64,000 bases of DNA from Panax quinquefolius (Eukaryota > Streptophyta > Magnoliopsida > Apiales > Araliaceae), in contig CM035164.1 of NCBI GenBank assembly GCA_020205615.1, positions 2,259,501 to 2,323,500 on the forward strand, in the 5' to 3' direction. Under the pieces are notes generated by a model. The model made no database searches. It was not told the DNA's origin and saw nothing but the letters and a program-made list of their open reading frames with translations. The position numbers and the translations under genes are program-made. This document shows, piece after piece, positions 20,946 to 32,290 of this stretch. Numbering within the stretch: the stretch's first letter is position 1; each line of letters starts with the position of its first letter.

Positions 20946-23900
20946 GAGGAATTCGAACGAGGTAATCACGGGTAAACTAATCATAAACTCTAGCGAAGTA
21001 TATACCTTATTTGATACCGGTTCTACCCATTCTTTTATTTCTCCTACTTGCGCTCAACGTTTAAATTTGACTCCGGAGAAATTAGACTTTGACTTATTTG
21101 TTGAAACTCCATTGGGAGAAACCTTCATTACATCCACTGTTTATAAGTCTTGTTTGATTCAAATCGATAACTGCATGTTAGCTGTCGATCTTATTTCCTT
21201 AAATATACTTGCATTTGATGTGATTTTAGGGATTGATTGGTTAACTACTCATCATGCAATAATTAATTATTTTCATAAGGTTGTTAGCTTTCATATTCCT
21301 AACCAACCTATTATGCGAATTCATGCAACCAAACGACTAAAGTCAATCACTGTCATATCAAGCCATAAAGCTATTCGTTTATTAAAAAATAGATGTCAAG
21401 CTTTCTTAGCCCATGTCACGGATTTAAATAAAAATGCGCCAGATTTGAATGATATTTCTATTGTTAATAAATTTCCTGACGTATTCCCTGAAGAACTTCC
21501 TGGCCTACCTCCAGAGTATGAAATTGAATTTTGTATCGACCTTGAATCCGATACAAAACCCATTTCCAAAGCCCCATATTGAATGGCTCCTATTGAACTT
21601 CAGGAGTTAAAAACCCAACTGCAGGAATTGTTAAGACATCGGTTTTATTCGACCTAGTACGTCTCCTTGGGGTGCTCCTGTTCTATTCGTGAAGAAGAAA
21701 GATGGAAGTATGCGACTTTGTATTGATTATCATGAGTTGAATCATGTCAACATCAAAAATAGGTACCCGTTGCCTCGCATTGATGACCTGTTTGACCAGT
21801 TTCAAGGTGCCAAATTCTTTTCAAAGATCGATGTTCGTTCTGGATATCATCAGTTGAATATTAAAACTGATGACATTCCAAAGATTTTTTTCTGAACTCG
21901 GTACGGGCATTACGAATTCCTAGTCATGTCTTTTGGATTAACTAATTCTCTTGCTGCCTTCAAGGATATGATGAACCGAGTATTCAAGGAATATTTGGAT
22001 CACTTTGTGGTCATCTTGATTAATGACATCCTCATTTACTCCAAAAGCCGTGAAGATCATGAGCAACACTTAAGGCTGATACTCCAAAAGCTTCGTGAAA
22101 ACAAGTTATATGACAAGATGAAGAAATGCGAGTTCTGGCTTGAGGAAGTAGCATTCCTTGGGCACGTAATATTAAATCACGGAATATCTGTTGACCCGAC
22201 AAAGATTGAAGCAATTCAAAGCTGGGAGCAACCTAAGTCAGTGATCGAAGTACGTAGCTTTCTTGGCTTAGCTGGTTATTATCGGAGATTCGTAGAAGGG
22301 TTTTCTCGAATCACTACTCCATTAACTCAGCTGACTCGGAAAGATACAAAATTCGGTTGGAGCGAGGAATGTTAGAAGAATTTTCAAGAACTCGAGAGGA
22401 GACTCATTTCAGCACCTGTTCTGACAATACCATCTGGCTCGAAGGGATTTGTCATCCACAGTGATGCTTCAGGCAAAAGGTTAGGATGTGTTCTCATGCA
22501 ACATGGGAAAGTTATAGCCTATGCCTCATGACAACTCAAAGAATATGAGAGGAATTATCCTACCCATGATCTAAAGTTGGCAGCTGTCGTTTTTGCGCTT
22601 ATGATTTGAAGGCATTACCTGTATGGAGAGAAGGTGGAGATCTATACGGATCATAAAAGCCTCAAATATTTATTCACTCAAAAGGAACTCAACATATGGC
22701 AACGACGATGACTTGAGCTATTGAAAGATTACGATCATATCTTTCAATACCATCCTGGAAAACCGAATGTAGTAGCTGACGCATTGAGAAAAAGATCATA
22801 TGCGGGTACGAGTGCGATTTTGTCAACGCAAAGGCCCATTTTGTATGACTTACAAAGGATGGAGATAGAGTTAAAGACTCCAGGGACCCATGTGATGATG
22901 GCGAATATACGAGTAGAATCGAATTTAATCGATAAATTTAAAGCTGCTCAAGCTACAGACCTGGAGCTGCTGCGTACGAGGAAGAAAGTGCAAGAAGGTG
23001 CTATTCCGGAAGTAAGAATCGATGAAGAAGGAATAAAGCTGCTCAAGCTTCAGACTTGAAATTCCAGAATGGAAGTGGGAGCATATTACCATGGTTTTCG
23101 TTACTGGTCTTCCCAAGGTTTCTCAAGGCATAAATGCGATTTGGGTCATTGTTGATAGATTGACCAAGTCTACTCATTTCTTACCGATGCGAGAAATTTA
23201 TACACTTGAACGTCTTGTTCATATGTACATAAATGAGATTATAAGATTGCATGGTATGCCAGTATTCATAGTTTCTGATCGAGACCCAAGATTCACTTCA
23301 CGATTTTAGGTTAGTTTACAAAAATCTATGGGTACGGATTTACGATTTAGTTCGGCATATCATCCTTAAACGGACGGACAGTCGGAGAGGACTATTCAAA
23401 CTCTTGAAGATTTATTAAGACTATGTGTCCTTGACTTCAAAAAAGTTGGGACAAGTTCTTACCATTGGTGGAGTTTTCCTACAACAACAGTTATCAAGCA
23501 AGTATTGGTATGGCTCCATTTGAGGCATTGTATGGAAGAAAGTGTCGTTCTCCAGTATGATGGGATGAGGTGGGTGAAAAACCATTGTTGGGACCGAAGT
23601 TGGTACGTATAACTACGAAAAAGATTCAAACGATCCGACAATGTATAAAAACCTCACAAGATCGACAAAAGAGTTATGTTGATCTTCATCGAAAAGACAT
23701 GAAATTCAATATTGGAGATCATGTGTTGTTACGTGTTGCTCCATGGAAAGGAGTTACGAGATTTGAAAAGAGGGGAAAGCTCAATCCTCGATTTATTGGC
23801 CCATTTATAATCCTCGATCGAGTAGGAATTATGGCCTATAGACTCGCCTTACCGCCAAGTATGTCTCGTGTTCATAACGTTTTTTATATATCTATGTTAC

Positions 23901-24163
23901 GTAAATATGTGAAAGACCCGAACCACATTATTGAATTAGAATCGGACAAAATAGCGAAAGATTTAACGTATGAAGAGTACCTGTTAAAATCTTGGATAAG
24001 GATCATATTCTACGCTCCAAGGTTATACCTTAAGTCAAACTTTTGTGGAGAAACCACGATGTTGAAGAAATGATCTGGGAGTTAGAATCTGAAATGAAGT
24101 CAAGGTATCCTCATCTCTTCGACATACCAAGTATGCAACCTAATTTCGAGGACGAAATTTCAT
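20946..24163 (+). pseudogene. pol: Pol of element C, broken, with catalytic RT substitution
   Basis: Protease: DTG at 21013-21021 in LFDTGSTHSF, in a well-preserved stretch that with the linker runs to 21582, where CGA is [18 protein letters not shown] (21707 on), [15 protein letters not shown], then a stop at 21893. A 149-codon stretch (21926-22375) carries [10 protein letters not shown] at the active site: the first Asp of the usual FIDD is Asn, which would abolish polymerisation. RNase H: 22390-22800. Integrase: about 220 bases covering the HHCC finger are missing between 23035 and 23062; the core (23091-23309) has VTGLP and [11 protein letters not shown] followed by a stop at 23309. The C-terminus with chromodomain-like tail is open at 23570-24073, then frameshifted. 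Confidence 0.88.
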
Positions 24164-24176
24164 AAGAAGGGGAGGT
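24163..24176 (+). other. Polypurine tract of element C
   Basis: ATAAGAAGGGGAGGT directly precedes TGTAAGACCCC. A look-alike, AGGGGAGGTGG, occurs twice inside the 3' LTR at about 25063 and 25208. Confidence 0.85.
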
Positions 24177-25060
24177 TGTAAGACCCCAACATTTATGAAT
24201 AAATATTATTTTTTTTCTCGAAATATATTTTTGAATATTATGGTGTGGATTTGAGATAATGTTATAGTTGTGGGTAATATTTACAAATTTTTCAAAGTAA
24301 GCAAGTGGTTATAAAATATTCGATTGGTCGGGGAATATTCGTTTTAACAGGGATTATTCGTACTACGACACAATCATTGGTGGACCCCACAAACAGAATT
24401 ATTGTCGAAGTTAGAAAACGACAAAATTATCTTTTTATAAAAATAACGGCAAAAGTTTTACCGTTAAACTGTTGAACTACCCGGTGGTAAAAGTATAGTA
24501 ATACATGTGGTTGCATAGTAGCACACGGGATTATTGATGCTTACGTGAGAAGTCACTCAGTTATACTCAATTATTACTAAAGTAATTGTTGCATAATATC
24601 TCTCATATTATTGAGTCAATTATTGTCACAGTATCATCTGCATAATATTTTATATTATTAAATCAATAATTGAGACGACAAAGTTATTCATATTATTATT
24701 TGCAATATTGACAATGTCTAGAAAGTTCTGTCAAGAAGAGGTTTGGTCACCTAATCGCGCGCCAATAGGGAGAAATCCTTATAGGAAAGCCCTCTCTTTC
24801 TTGGGAATAATCTGGTTGTTAAATATTATAACTAATAATATGAGTTATAATATTAATGATGAATAAGTTCGTGTTGATTAAAGATGAAATTGATATTTCC
24901 ATTGTGTTGAGATTATTAGTGTTAATGAAAATCGACATCTATTTAGATAATAATGGATGTCTGGATGTAATATTGACCAATTGGATAATTAATCGCATAA
25001 ATTAGCAATTAATTGCTATTAATTCACATGTGTGTACTATTGATTCACATGCATGTACTA

Positions 25061-25290
25061 TTAGGGGAGGTGGTGCAAGATTGATAATACTTGCATGACT
25101 AAATTAAAAATGGAGGTATAGATGAAGGTATTATACTATATTATTATTTTCACATATAGAACTATTGATTCACATGAATGTACTATTTATTCACATGATG
25201 TACTATTAGGGGAGGTGGTGCAAGTTTGATAATACTTGAAGGACTAAATTAAAAATGAAGAAAAAGATGAAGGTATTATACTGTAATATT
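25061..25290 (+). repeat. 145-bp direct duplication in C-type U3
   Basis: AGGGGAGGTGGTGCAAG ... GATGAAGGTATTATACT occurs twice, with starts 145 bases apart (25061 and 25206). The same duplication exists in the reversed C-type LTR at about 30940-31165, so it predates both copies. Confidence 0.88.
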
Positions 25291-25330
25291 TCGAGCCCCA
25301 AAACGTGCAATTATCAAAACTATATTTTCT

Positions 25331-25340
25331 TATAAATAGA
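25331..25340 (+). promoter_or_regulatory. TATA box of the element C 3' LTR
   Basis: TATAAATAGA followed by AGCTCATTC and, about 60 bases on, an ATAGAGAGAGGAGC leader. Same context as in the other LTRs. Confidence 0.7.
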
Positions 25341-25709
25341 AGCTCATTCTTCTTTTATTCTCACCAATTCACTAAGACTCATAAGAGCAATTATAGAGAG
25401 AGGAGCTATAGAGAGAAAGAAGAAGAGAAGTCCGCTACTTCACTATTCTAGTATCCAGTTTCTTCTAAGGTAAGGGATATTATTTTGTTTAGTATTCATA
25501 GGAATCATATTTTCTTCTATACTATGTAGTATGTGAGTAATATTATTTCGTCTCGTATTTCTGATTATACCCTTATTTTGTTAAAGTATTACTTCTATAC
25601 TCCGTGAAATTAGTAGAATATCCTTGAAATTTGCGCTTCATCTAGTATCGTTTCACAAGGATATTTTCTGCACATTCTTGTTAAATTTTAACCTTATCAT
25701 GCCGGAGTA

Positions 25710-25880
25710 CTATCCATGAGTACTATTCATTTATACGATACTATTCACAAAGTACTATTCACGGGATACTTATCATAAAGTACTATTCACAGGTACTATT
25801 CACAAAGTACTATTCACGGGGTACTATTCCCAAATTACTATTCACGGGGTACTATTCAATCGGGGACTATTCACCCGGGG
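25710..25880 (+). repeat. TACTATTCAC tandem array in C 3' LTR
   Basis: About ten units of TACTATTCAC joined by AAAG, GGGG, A or GGGA, ending in ATTCAACCGG-like variants. It lies about 400 bases downstream of the TATA box. Confidence 0.92.
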
Positions 25881-26869
25881 AATTATTAATGACAAAAATT
25901 GATTTCTTTGTTGTCCAAATCATTTTTGATACAATATTATTCTTGAATTTTACTCCACAAAGCAGTATCATATTGACAATTTAGACATTATTGAATTCTG
26001 GATAAACTAAATTATAAATCTTTAAAAAGTTATCCTTTGCTTTCTTTTAATTGAATTCTTATATCATTGTCATCATCCCCATGCTTATTTTGTGATGAAA
26101 GTCGTCTTTGGCTTACGTGCATAGATGGACTGTTGATTGGTATGATTATGACCAGGGATCATTCGGTATAATCATGACCCGTAATGTTATAAATGATGTG
26201 GAAAAAGTCCTAATTGGTCTGTAGTGCATTGATGGACAGTTGTTGGTATGATTATAACCAGGGATTATTCAGTATAATCATTACCATTGATGATTACATG
26301 AATATCCTTGGTCGTGGTGCAGGGATGATTCGATGATGTGGTTTATTTATTAAGCTAAGTCTCTGCGATAAAGTTGATGAAAAACCTTTTTAAATCATAG
26401 AAGATAGTAGATATCATGCTCTACTTGACTCTTCTAATGGATTGCTTGTTCTGCTTCAATTAAACTTGATGTTTATTGTATTTATCAGATTAACACTGTT
26501 GAAGGCTAACAATAATTTATTATGCATTATTTTAGTCATAATATTTCTTACTGGGCTAGTTGAGCTCACCCTTTTGCTTTTATTGTTCTCTTCAGGAAAT
26601 GATAACGTAGCCGGGACTAGTCGGGGAACAAAGTGACGGTCCGAGATGGTGGCTATAGTAGTCATCCCTAGTTTATGAAATAGTGTGATAATAAATGTAA
26701 TGAGGGTTTCATTTGAGTTTGAATATTGTCTATGAGACAATATTCGTGCAAAAACTCTAAGCTACACTTTTGTCGTATTGTATAAAAGAAGTTTGTTTTT
26801 GATTTATGTACCATGCATGTATTTGGCGACTCAGAATGTGTGATGTATACCTATTTTGGGTGCGTCACA

Positions 26870-27557
26870 ATTTTATTCAATTATTGCTACAATAATTACT
26901 GCATAGTGTTTCACGTAATTTGATTCAATTATTGTCAATATTTTTTATATTATTAAATCAATAATTGAGACGACAAAGTTATTTATATTATTATTTGCAA
27001 TATTGACGATGTCTAGAAATTTCTGTCGAGGAGAGGTTTGGTCACCTAATTGCGTGTCAATAGGGAGAAATCCTTATCGAAAAGCCCCCTCTTTCTTGGG
27101 AACGATCTGGTTGTTAATATTGCAAGTTATAATAATTTGAATATATGTTGTTAAAAATATTGAGGGGATTTTTATGAAGTATTTATTGTAAATTTTGCTT
27201 ATTATATGGACCCCCACTTACCCATTTTTTTGAAACTGTGGGTAGAAGTTATCTCAATTAACCCTTATTTTGTGGAAATGTTTGAAAATGACATCCGAGA
27301 ATGTTGAGACAAAAAATGGAACATATGAAATCATTGAGTCATCAACGATCAATAATCAGGATAATATGCATCAAGAAGGAAATAATCCTCAGGAAAATAA
27401 CAACACCGACCAAACGATGAACGATGGGATGTTCAGAGGCTTTATGCAATTCATACAACATCAGGCGAGAGCGACTCCTGTTTAAAATGCAGGTGGAAAC
27501 ACCGATAACTCTCGGATGGTCACCGCTAAGCAGTTCAAGGAGCTGGGACCAACGAAG
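26870..27557 (+). mobile_element. Remnant of Tekay-like element D (U3 piece joined to gag start)
   Basis: 26870-27255 is LTR U3 sequence (the GAGAGGTTTGGTCACCTAATT segment and the GGACCCCCACTT segment also seen in A near 5748). At about 27256 it joins the gag leader (TTAACCCTTATTTTGTGG). The rest of the LTR and the primer-binding site are deleted. On the left it was split by element C; on the right it is cut by a reversed LTR at about 27558. Confidence 0.7.
27270..27557 (+). pseudogene. gag: Gag N-terminal fragment of element D
   Basis: Begins M-W-K-C-L-K-M-T-S-E-N-V-E, the usual gag start with its upstream in-frame ATG, and runs through NDGMFRGFMQFIQHQAR. A TAA at 27483 (Gln codon in sister copies) ends it at 71 codons. 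Homology continues to KQFKELGPTK and stops where the reversed LTR begins. Knuckles and pol are absent. Confidence 0.8.
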
Positions 27558-28094
27558 TAAAAATGAGGGTATAATCAGGAATATGAGACGAAATAATATT
27601 ACTCATATACTACAGAGTATGAATAAAAATATTATGTTAGTTCCCAGAGGGCACAATAGATCTAGAAGGGGGGGTTGAATAGATCCTTTTTATTTCAAAT
27701 ACTTTTCTGATTTATATTTATATTGTTCATAATTAACATATGACAACATAAGAATCTTTTCAAGCACAGCGGAATAAGTAAAAGATCCCCTTCATTGATA
27801 TATTCATAATCATACATACATTTTTCGTAGAGTAAGTTTAGTTGTAAGCAGTTAAAACATACATAGCAGTTATAGTTGTTATAGTACATAATATAAATGA
27901 CATAATGTAAAAGACACAAGGGGTTTTAAGTGGTTCAGAGACTCAAGCTCCTAATCCATTCTTCTGCTTTCAACTAGCAGGATTTCCACTAAGGAAGGGC
28001 AGTACCCTGAATCACTAAGATTCCTTCAAGGCCAGCAGCCTCGGGACTTCAGTTCACTAAGAACTCTTCAAGGCCAGCAGCCTTGGAATTTCAT

Positions 28095-28215
28095 TTAGTC
28101 CCTCCGGACAAGGACCCTTCTGGCCCTGCTTTGTTTAGTCCCTTCGGACAAGGACCCTTCTGGCCCTGCTTCATTTAGTCCCTCTGGACAAGGACCCCTC
28201 AGGCCCTAGCTTTGT
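28095..28215. repeat. Tandem repeat of about 52 bp in the copia-like solo LTR
   Basis: Two and a half units of TTTAGTCCCT.CGGACAAGG followed by ACCCTTCTGGCCCTGCTT. A related pair, CTTCAAGGCCAGCAGCCT, lies just upstream (about 28025-28085). Confidence 0.88.
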
Positions 28216-30430
28216 TGAGTTGTTTGTTTGTTGTTGTTGGAGTCGGTGCTGAGCTTCTAAGATGTCTTCATGCTCTGAACATCTTCTATACTTAGCAGCT
28301 TGGCTTGATCATCCTTGAAGTGCAGCTGAGTGTTGCAAGATGCTCAGCTTCTTTGGTTACTCAACCACTTCGGATGACCCCTTGTTGAACTGCCTTTAAG
28401 ATCATTCTCCTTGGTACTTGATGACTGAACATGAGAGGCTTCCAAGCTGACTGTAGGCTCTTCTATTAGGTACTTAGAAGCTTTTTCATGTTAGACACCA
28501 AGATGGCTTTTGTGATCTTCCTTTTGCTACTTGATGCCTTCTCATGATGGACTTGCTAAGATGACTGTAGGCTCTTCTCTATTGTACTTAGTGTCTTCCC
28601 ATGATGGACATCAAGATTTCATGATGCTCTTCTTTCTCTCGACAGTTCTGAAAACTTTTCATGTAGTAGAACTCTCACTTCTACATAGTAGAACTCATAC
28701 TTATACTTCTTTCTTTTTCTGACTTCTGAGTGTTCTTGGTGGATCGTAGAGTGAGCCTTCGGACTCACTTTTTCACATGGTTTAGATCAGTCCACCTTTT
28801 CTCCGAACTCGGCAACTCCAGCAACCTTTGATCTTTGAAGCTCTTCCTCATTTATACTCCTTCCCAATCCTTCCGTTGGAAAGTAGCCGTTGAAGGCTAT
28901 TCAAATTTCTTCACAGATCTCGAGTTGCTTGATGTAGACTGCTCGATGTGACTTGTCATACTTTTTTTGACACTGCAGTCTACTGTTTCACCTACCCTGT
29001 CAGATGTATCACTTTAATGTCTTGGGCAGGTCAAAGACTTTATTACCTCTTTTTGATTTCTCGATCAGAGGTTGTCCTATTGCATCGATGCTCTCAATAA
29101 GCACTTGTCCGAATATTACCCTTCAGATTGAACCTTTGCCAATGCTTCAGTCTTCAGTTATTCGGACTCTACGATTCTGATGCACGTCTTCAAGGACTTG
29201 ATCGTAGTGTCTTGTTGAGTGTTGCTTTCGACTTTGGTAGAGTTAACACTACGATCTTGAAGAGTGTTGATTGGATCTTCAATGTAGAACACCTCTTCCT
29301 TGTATTGTGCAGTGCTTCAATACTTCTGTTTGTCTCTACTGTTCTCAGAGACTGATGGCCTAATTCCTTGCTCTGGTCCCCTTCTGAATATTAAGACACT
29401 TCAGATTTGTGGCGCGTCCAGCTTGCTTTCTCCTTGTGATCTCCCGTTCACTTATCATCAATGAACTGACCCTACACTTAATCACTTTAGCCTTGCTCTT
29501 CAGAGGCTGACCAGCATCTCGGTTCACCTTCCATCAGTTCCTTCTTTGTTTGGCAAATACAACGATCTTGGTTGCTTCCGAGATCGTTGTCTCTTGTTCA
29601 CTTGATAGCTACTGCATTAGCTGACTTTCCTTAGTCAGCTTCTGAAGTCTTCTTTGGATCTCCTTGATGGAAGACTTCATCACGAATGGCCTTACGCCTC
29701 AATCTTGATGCTGATTGGGTTGGTGTTGAGATCTTCTGTTAGCCTGCATGCCATTCATTGAGTGCTCTCTGGTTTCCTTGGATGTAGCTTGCAGCATGAA
29801 CCAGAGGCTTCGTTCCTTTGGATATTCTGGGAGTGCTCATTTGTTGAGAACGGTATATGCTCTATGATTCATCCTTGGCATTGTGAGCACTTCTTCTTAG
29901 ATCGTAGTTCTGCACTCTATGATTCACTTGACCAGCAGAGACACTACGATCCCGAGATCGATCTCGACACTAGGATTTCTGCTTTGTGCTTGTTGTCTTC
30001 ATCTGATCTTGCTTGACTACTATCTCTGCATGTAATCAATAGACTCTACAAAATCAGAGTGTGATCTACGATCCTTGACTTGGCTTTGGCATCAGTAGAC
30101 TCTACGACTCTGAGTGTAGTCTACGTTCATCTTGGCTTGGCAGATGATGGTTGGCTCGTAAATGCATCGCCTCTACGATTCTGAACATAACTTCCTCAGC
30201 ACACTACGATCCCGAGGAAGCTCTACTAGATACATTATGATCCTTCTTCGTTTCCCCTGGCAGTCTACGAACTCCGAGATCTACTATTTTGCATACTCCT
30301 ATTCTGCCTCGATAGCTCTCGAGTTAACCTTGACTCACTCACTGGCGATTCACGACTTCTCAGTGCGATTTCGACGATCAGACTAGCCTATCTATTACAT
30401 CATAAGATCAACCTAACAAGCTTGATCTTT

Positions 30431-30441
30431 CTATATTTATA
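30431..30441 (-). promoter_or_regulatory. TATA box of the copia-like solo LTR
   Basis: CTATATTTATA on +, i.e. TATAAATATAG on the minus strand, about 260 bases from the minus-strand start of the LTR. Confidence 0.45.
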
Positions 30442-30609
30442 GTCCTTGTACATCATTTCTTTTTAAGGACTTTACAAAGCTGTTTTACTTATGTAGGATC
30501 AACCTAACATATTTGATCAATTCATTCTAAGTCCTTGTACACATATTTCTATTATCTATCAAAGGACTTTACAGCTTTTCTTAATGAAAGCATACTTGCA
30601 TATTATTCA

Positions 30610-30616
<7 letters not shown>

Positions 30617-30645
<29 letters not shown>
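30617..30645. repeat. (TA)n microsatellite
   Basis: About fourteen TA units near the right end of the copia-like solo LTR. Confidence 0.95.
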
Positions 30646-30646
<1 letters not shown>

Positions 30647-31972
30647 TAATCAAATCATATATAAATAGGAATAGCATTCACATGCTTATTCCTGACATAT
30701 TATTCCTATGAATACTGAACAAAATAATATCCCTTACCTCAGAAGAAGACTGGATACTGGAATAGTGAGGTAGCAGACTTCTCTTCTACTTTCTCTCTAA
30801 AGCCTCTATCTCTATAGCTTCTCTTTTTATAATTGCTCTTGTGAGTCTTAGTGAATTGGTGAGAATGAAAGAAGAATGAGCTTCTATTTATAGGAAAATA
30901 TAGTTTCGATAATTGCACGTTTTGAGGCTCGAAATATTACAGTATAATACTTTCATCTTTTCCTTCATTTTTAATTTAGTCTTGCAAGTATTATCAAACT
31001 TGCACCACCTCCCCTAATAGTACATCTTGTGAATCAATAATACAATCATGTGAATCAATAGTACAATCATGTGAAAAAATAATTACAGTATAGTACCTTC
31101 ATCTATACCTCTATTTTTAATTTAGTCATGCAAGTATTATCAATCTTGCACCACCTCCCCTAATAGTACATGTATGTGAATCAATAGTACACACATGTGA
31201 ACAAATAGTTATAAACATGTGAATTAATAGCAATTAATTGCTCATTTATCCGATTAATTATCCGATTGGTCAATATAACCTTCAGACATCAATTATCATC
31301 GGAATAGATGTCGATTTCCACTAACACTAATAATCCCAACATATTGGAAATATAAATTTCATCTTTAATCAACACGAATTATTCATCATTAATATTATAA
31401 CTCACAATATTTAACAACCAGATCATTCCCAGGAAAGAGGGGGCTTTCCGATAAGGATTTCTCCCTATTGGCGCGCAATTAGGTGACCAAACCTCTCCTT
31501 GACAGAACTTTCTAGACATTGTCAATATTGTAAATAATAATATGAATAACTTTGTCGTCTCAATTATTGATTTAATAATATAAAATATTATGCAGATGAT
31601 ACTGTGACAATAATTGAATCAATAATATGAAAGATATTATGCAGCAATTACTGTAGCAATAATTGAGTATTACTTTACTTCTACCACTGGGTAGTTCAAC
31701 AGTTTAACGGTAAAACTTTCACCGTTATTTTTATAAAAAGATAATTCTATCATTTTCTAAATACGACAAAACTTCCGTTCTGGGGTCCAACAATTATTGT
31801 GCCGTCATACGAATATTCCCCGACCAATCGAATATTATATAACCACTTGCTTACTTTGCAAAATTTGTAAATAATACCCACAACTATAACATTATATCAA
31901 ATCCACACCATAATATTCAAAAATATATTTCGAGAAAACTTAATCTCTATTCATAAAAGTTGGGGTCTTACA

Positions 31973-32290
31973 ACATGGCCCAATAAATAAAGTTAACTGA
32001 GGCCCAACTGATGAATCTCAAACAACAATTTAAATAAAAACCGGAAGCCCAATCGAGAAACTCACTCCGGTTAATATTTAAGACCCAAAACCGGACACTA
32101 CCCATTCAAGTTCATCATCATTGTTGGCATTAAATAAGCTGCCTTCGAACTTTGTGAAAAGTTGAAGAGACCGCCAGTATAAAAAGTGATTTCCCCTAAT
32201 TTTGACAATTTTGCCTGCCAATTTGAATGTCAGACATCTCATGCCTTCTTCCTCCTCCTAATTTCTCTCTCTTCCTACAAATCAACATTA
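31973..32290 (+). promoter_or_regulatory. Host-like promoter and 5' UTR
   Basis: This stretch is unlike any LTR in the window. Near its left end are GGCCCA/GCCCA motifs (ATGGCCCAAT, GAGGCCCAACT, GAAGCCCAAT), the site II type found in many plant housekeeping promoters. There is a clear TATA box (TATAAAAAG, 32178-32186) and a pyrimidine-rich leader (CTTCTTCCTCCTCC, TCTCTCTCTTCC) about 30-100 bases downstream. An A-rich context AACATTA then leads into ATG at 32291. Base composition is more balanced than the flanking LTRs. The segment begins directly after a retrotransposon LTR end. The parent gene is not identified. Confidence 0.65.
32178..32186 (+). promoter_or_regulatory. TATA box of the host-like promoter
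   Basis: TATAAAAAG, 105 bases upstream of the ATG and just upstream of a pyrimidine patch. Confidence 0.6.

Larger units (their letters stand above)
17043..26869 (+). mobile_element. Tekay-like Ty3/gypsy element C
   Basis: An element in + orientation: 5' LTR 17043-19589 (left part missing where B is inserted; split by a Mutator-like element at 17282-18728), primer-binding site, gag, pol, purine tract and complete 3' LTR. The shared LTR parts look about 95% identical (checked by eye over roughly 180 bases near 18780 and 26050), older than B. After the final CA (26869) the sequence continues inside another LTR (ATTTTATTCAATTATTG), so C appears to have inserted into the LTR of element D. Confidence 0.9.
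24177..26869 (+). repeat. 3' LTR of element C (2693 bp)
   Basis: TGTAAGACCCCAAC ... GGTGCGTCACA. Contents in order: AT-rich U3; a 145-bp direct duplication (about 25061-25290); TATA box (25331-25339, TATAAATAG); GAGAGAGGAGC leader; the TACTATTCAC array (25710-25880); the TAGTGCA/dyad array (26110-26330); and the conserved U5 end. It lacks the Mutator-like insertion of the 5' LTR. Confidence 0.92.
27635..30697 (-). mobile_element. Solo LTR, probably Ty1/copia (SIRE/Maximus-like), 3063 bp
   Basis: Starts TGTTAGTTCCCAGAGGGCAC and ends ATTCCTGACA on +, flanked by a perfect 5-bp duplication TATTA (27630-27634, 30698-30702). Both strands therefore read TG...CA. Read on the minus strand the 3' end is TTCAACCCCCCCTTCTAG..., which I associate with SIRE/Maximus-type copia LTRs; that assignment is from memory of the family. 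Inside are tandem TAGTCCCT.CGGACAAGGACCC units (28095-28200), many CTACGAT/ATCGTAG motifs, a minus-strand TATA box (30431-30441) and a (TA)n tract. No gag or pol is present. The short open frames inside show no recognised domain. Confidence 0.7.
27558..31972 (-). repeat. C-type LTR in reverse orientation, truncated and split
   Basis: 27558-27634 and 30698-31972 together form the R-U3 part of a C-type LTR on the minus strand. The first piece matches the reverse complement of the C 3' LTR near 25545-25620, the second from about 25490 back to its start, ending TTGGGGTCTTACA at 31972. The U5 half is missing at the left junction with gag D. A 3063-bp copia-like solo LTR sits in the middle. The minus-strand TATA box is at 30884-30893 (CTATTTATAG). 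Confidence 0.85.

Noticed and set aside
28531..30386. Several open frames of 60-85 codons on the plus strand
   Set aside because: They lie within a TG...CA element with a 5-bp target duplication, antisense to its inferred direction, without recognisable domains; treated as LTR sequence.
32186..32290. Upstream ATG at 32186 as the start of the chimeric protein
   Set aside because: This segment is the pyrimidine-rich leader just after the TATA box; ATG 32291 has a better context and follows the likely transcription start.
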